From positions 104,056-168,055 of the forward strand of contig CAWFPJ010000005.1 in assembly GCA_963817515.1 (NCBI GenBank): 64,000 nucleotides of DNA. The letters run 5' to 3'. Positions 63,964-64,000 of this stretch are shown in pieces. The DNA comes from DATMNI01 sp963817515 (lineage in GTDB: Bacteria > Acidobacteriota > Terriglobia > Bryobacterales > Bryobacteraceae). A model generated the notes under the pieces. That model saw only the letters and a list, made by a program, of their open reading frames with translations. It did not search any database and was not told where the DNA came from. Position numbers and translations under genes: made by a program. How positions within the stretch are numbered: position 1 is the stretch's first letter; each line of letters starts with the position of its first letter.

Positions 63964-64000
63964 CGCTTCTACCAAGGTACGACGGGGCAGTGGAAGGTTT

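Overview
The window is 64 kb of GC-rich, densely coding DNA from what is almost certainly an Acidobacteriota chromosome, probably of the Solibacter/Bryobacter lineage (Bryobacterales). This is inferred from gene content, not from a database search. The pointers are a VWFA-related protein of the acidobacterial type, a 1341-residue Oar-like TonB-dependent receptor, a large set of Planctomycetes-type PSCyt/PSD (DUF1501/1549/1552/1553/1592) proteins, CadC-like TPR regulators, and many secreted peptidases. No rRNA, tRNA, CRISPR array, prophage or complete insertion sequence was seen.

Layout: 1-5.1 kb holds the end of a Tat-exported TIM-barrel isomerase, a paired M16 peptidase operon, and an ECF sigma factor with a small membrane partner. 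5.1-8.4 kb (minus strand) holds a RelE remnant, ribokinase, DUF507 and a polytopic membrane protein. 8.8-10.3 kb holds a Crp/Fnr regulator and a LuxR-type regulator with aromatic DGKDG repeats. 10.3-17.9 kb (minus strand) is a housekeeping run: type 4 uracil-DNA glycosylase, coaBC, rpoZ, gmk, yicC (frameshifted), an MsbA-like exporter, a GT9 glycosyltransferase broken by a palindromic element, a Trm112-like protein and a KDPG aldolase. 18-29.7 kb holds a TPR regulator, a glycosyltransferase, cytochrome c, an ECF/FecR operon, DUF1015, a YheT-type hydrolase, two MacB/FtsX-type permeases and an HDOD protein. 29.8-40.3 kb is a convergent pair of PSCyt/PSD operons for large exported cytochrome-like proteins. 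40.4-43.4 kb holds a membrane protein and winged-helix regulator behind a palindromic operator, a probable PPi-dependent phosphofructokinase and a methyltransferase. 43.4-51.2 kb holds the TonB receptor, an FKBP-DinB fusion, and an ABC exporter coupled to an ArsC-family gene with an in-frame UGA. 51.3-64 kb holds S9 and S46 peptidases, a frameshifted fucose permease, an ArsA/Get3 ATPase, a thioesterase, a MoaD-MoaE fusion, a VWFA protein, Hfq, inositol monophosphatase and a SecA with a frameshifted C-terminus.

Most notable signals: (1) At 48533-48865 an ArsC/Spx-family gene, start-coupled to the ABC ATPase gene, has UGA exactly where the first cysteine of the CxxC motif should be. A short hairpin lies 15 nt downstream, so this is a candidate selenoprotein. 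(2) A dispersed palindrome of about 28 bp (arms CCGGCGG / CCGCCGG) occurs five times. One copy interrupts a GT9 gene, and removing exactly 28 bp restores the open frame, which implies a mobile palindromic element. Another copy is read in frame inside a small protein. (3) A 21-bp perfect palindrome follows a TTGACA box ahead of a membrane-protein/winged-helix operon. (4) Two unusual fusions (FKBP-DinB and MoaD-MoaE) and a 9-residue repeat in a LuxR-type regulator.

Three other genes (yicC, the fucose permease, secA) each carry what looks like a single extra base. They may be real pseudogenes or sequence errors, and this tempers confidence in any single-base anomaly here.
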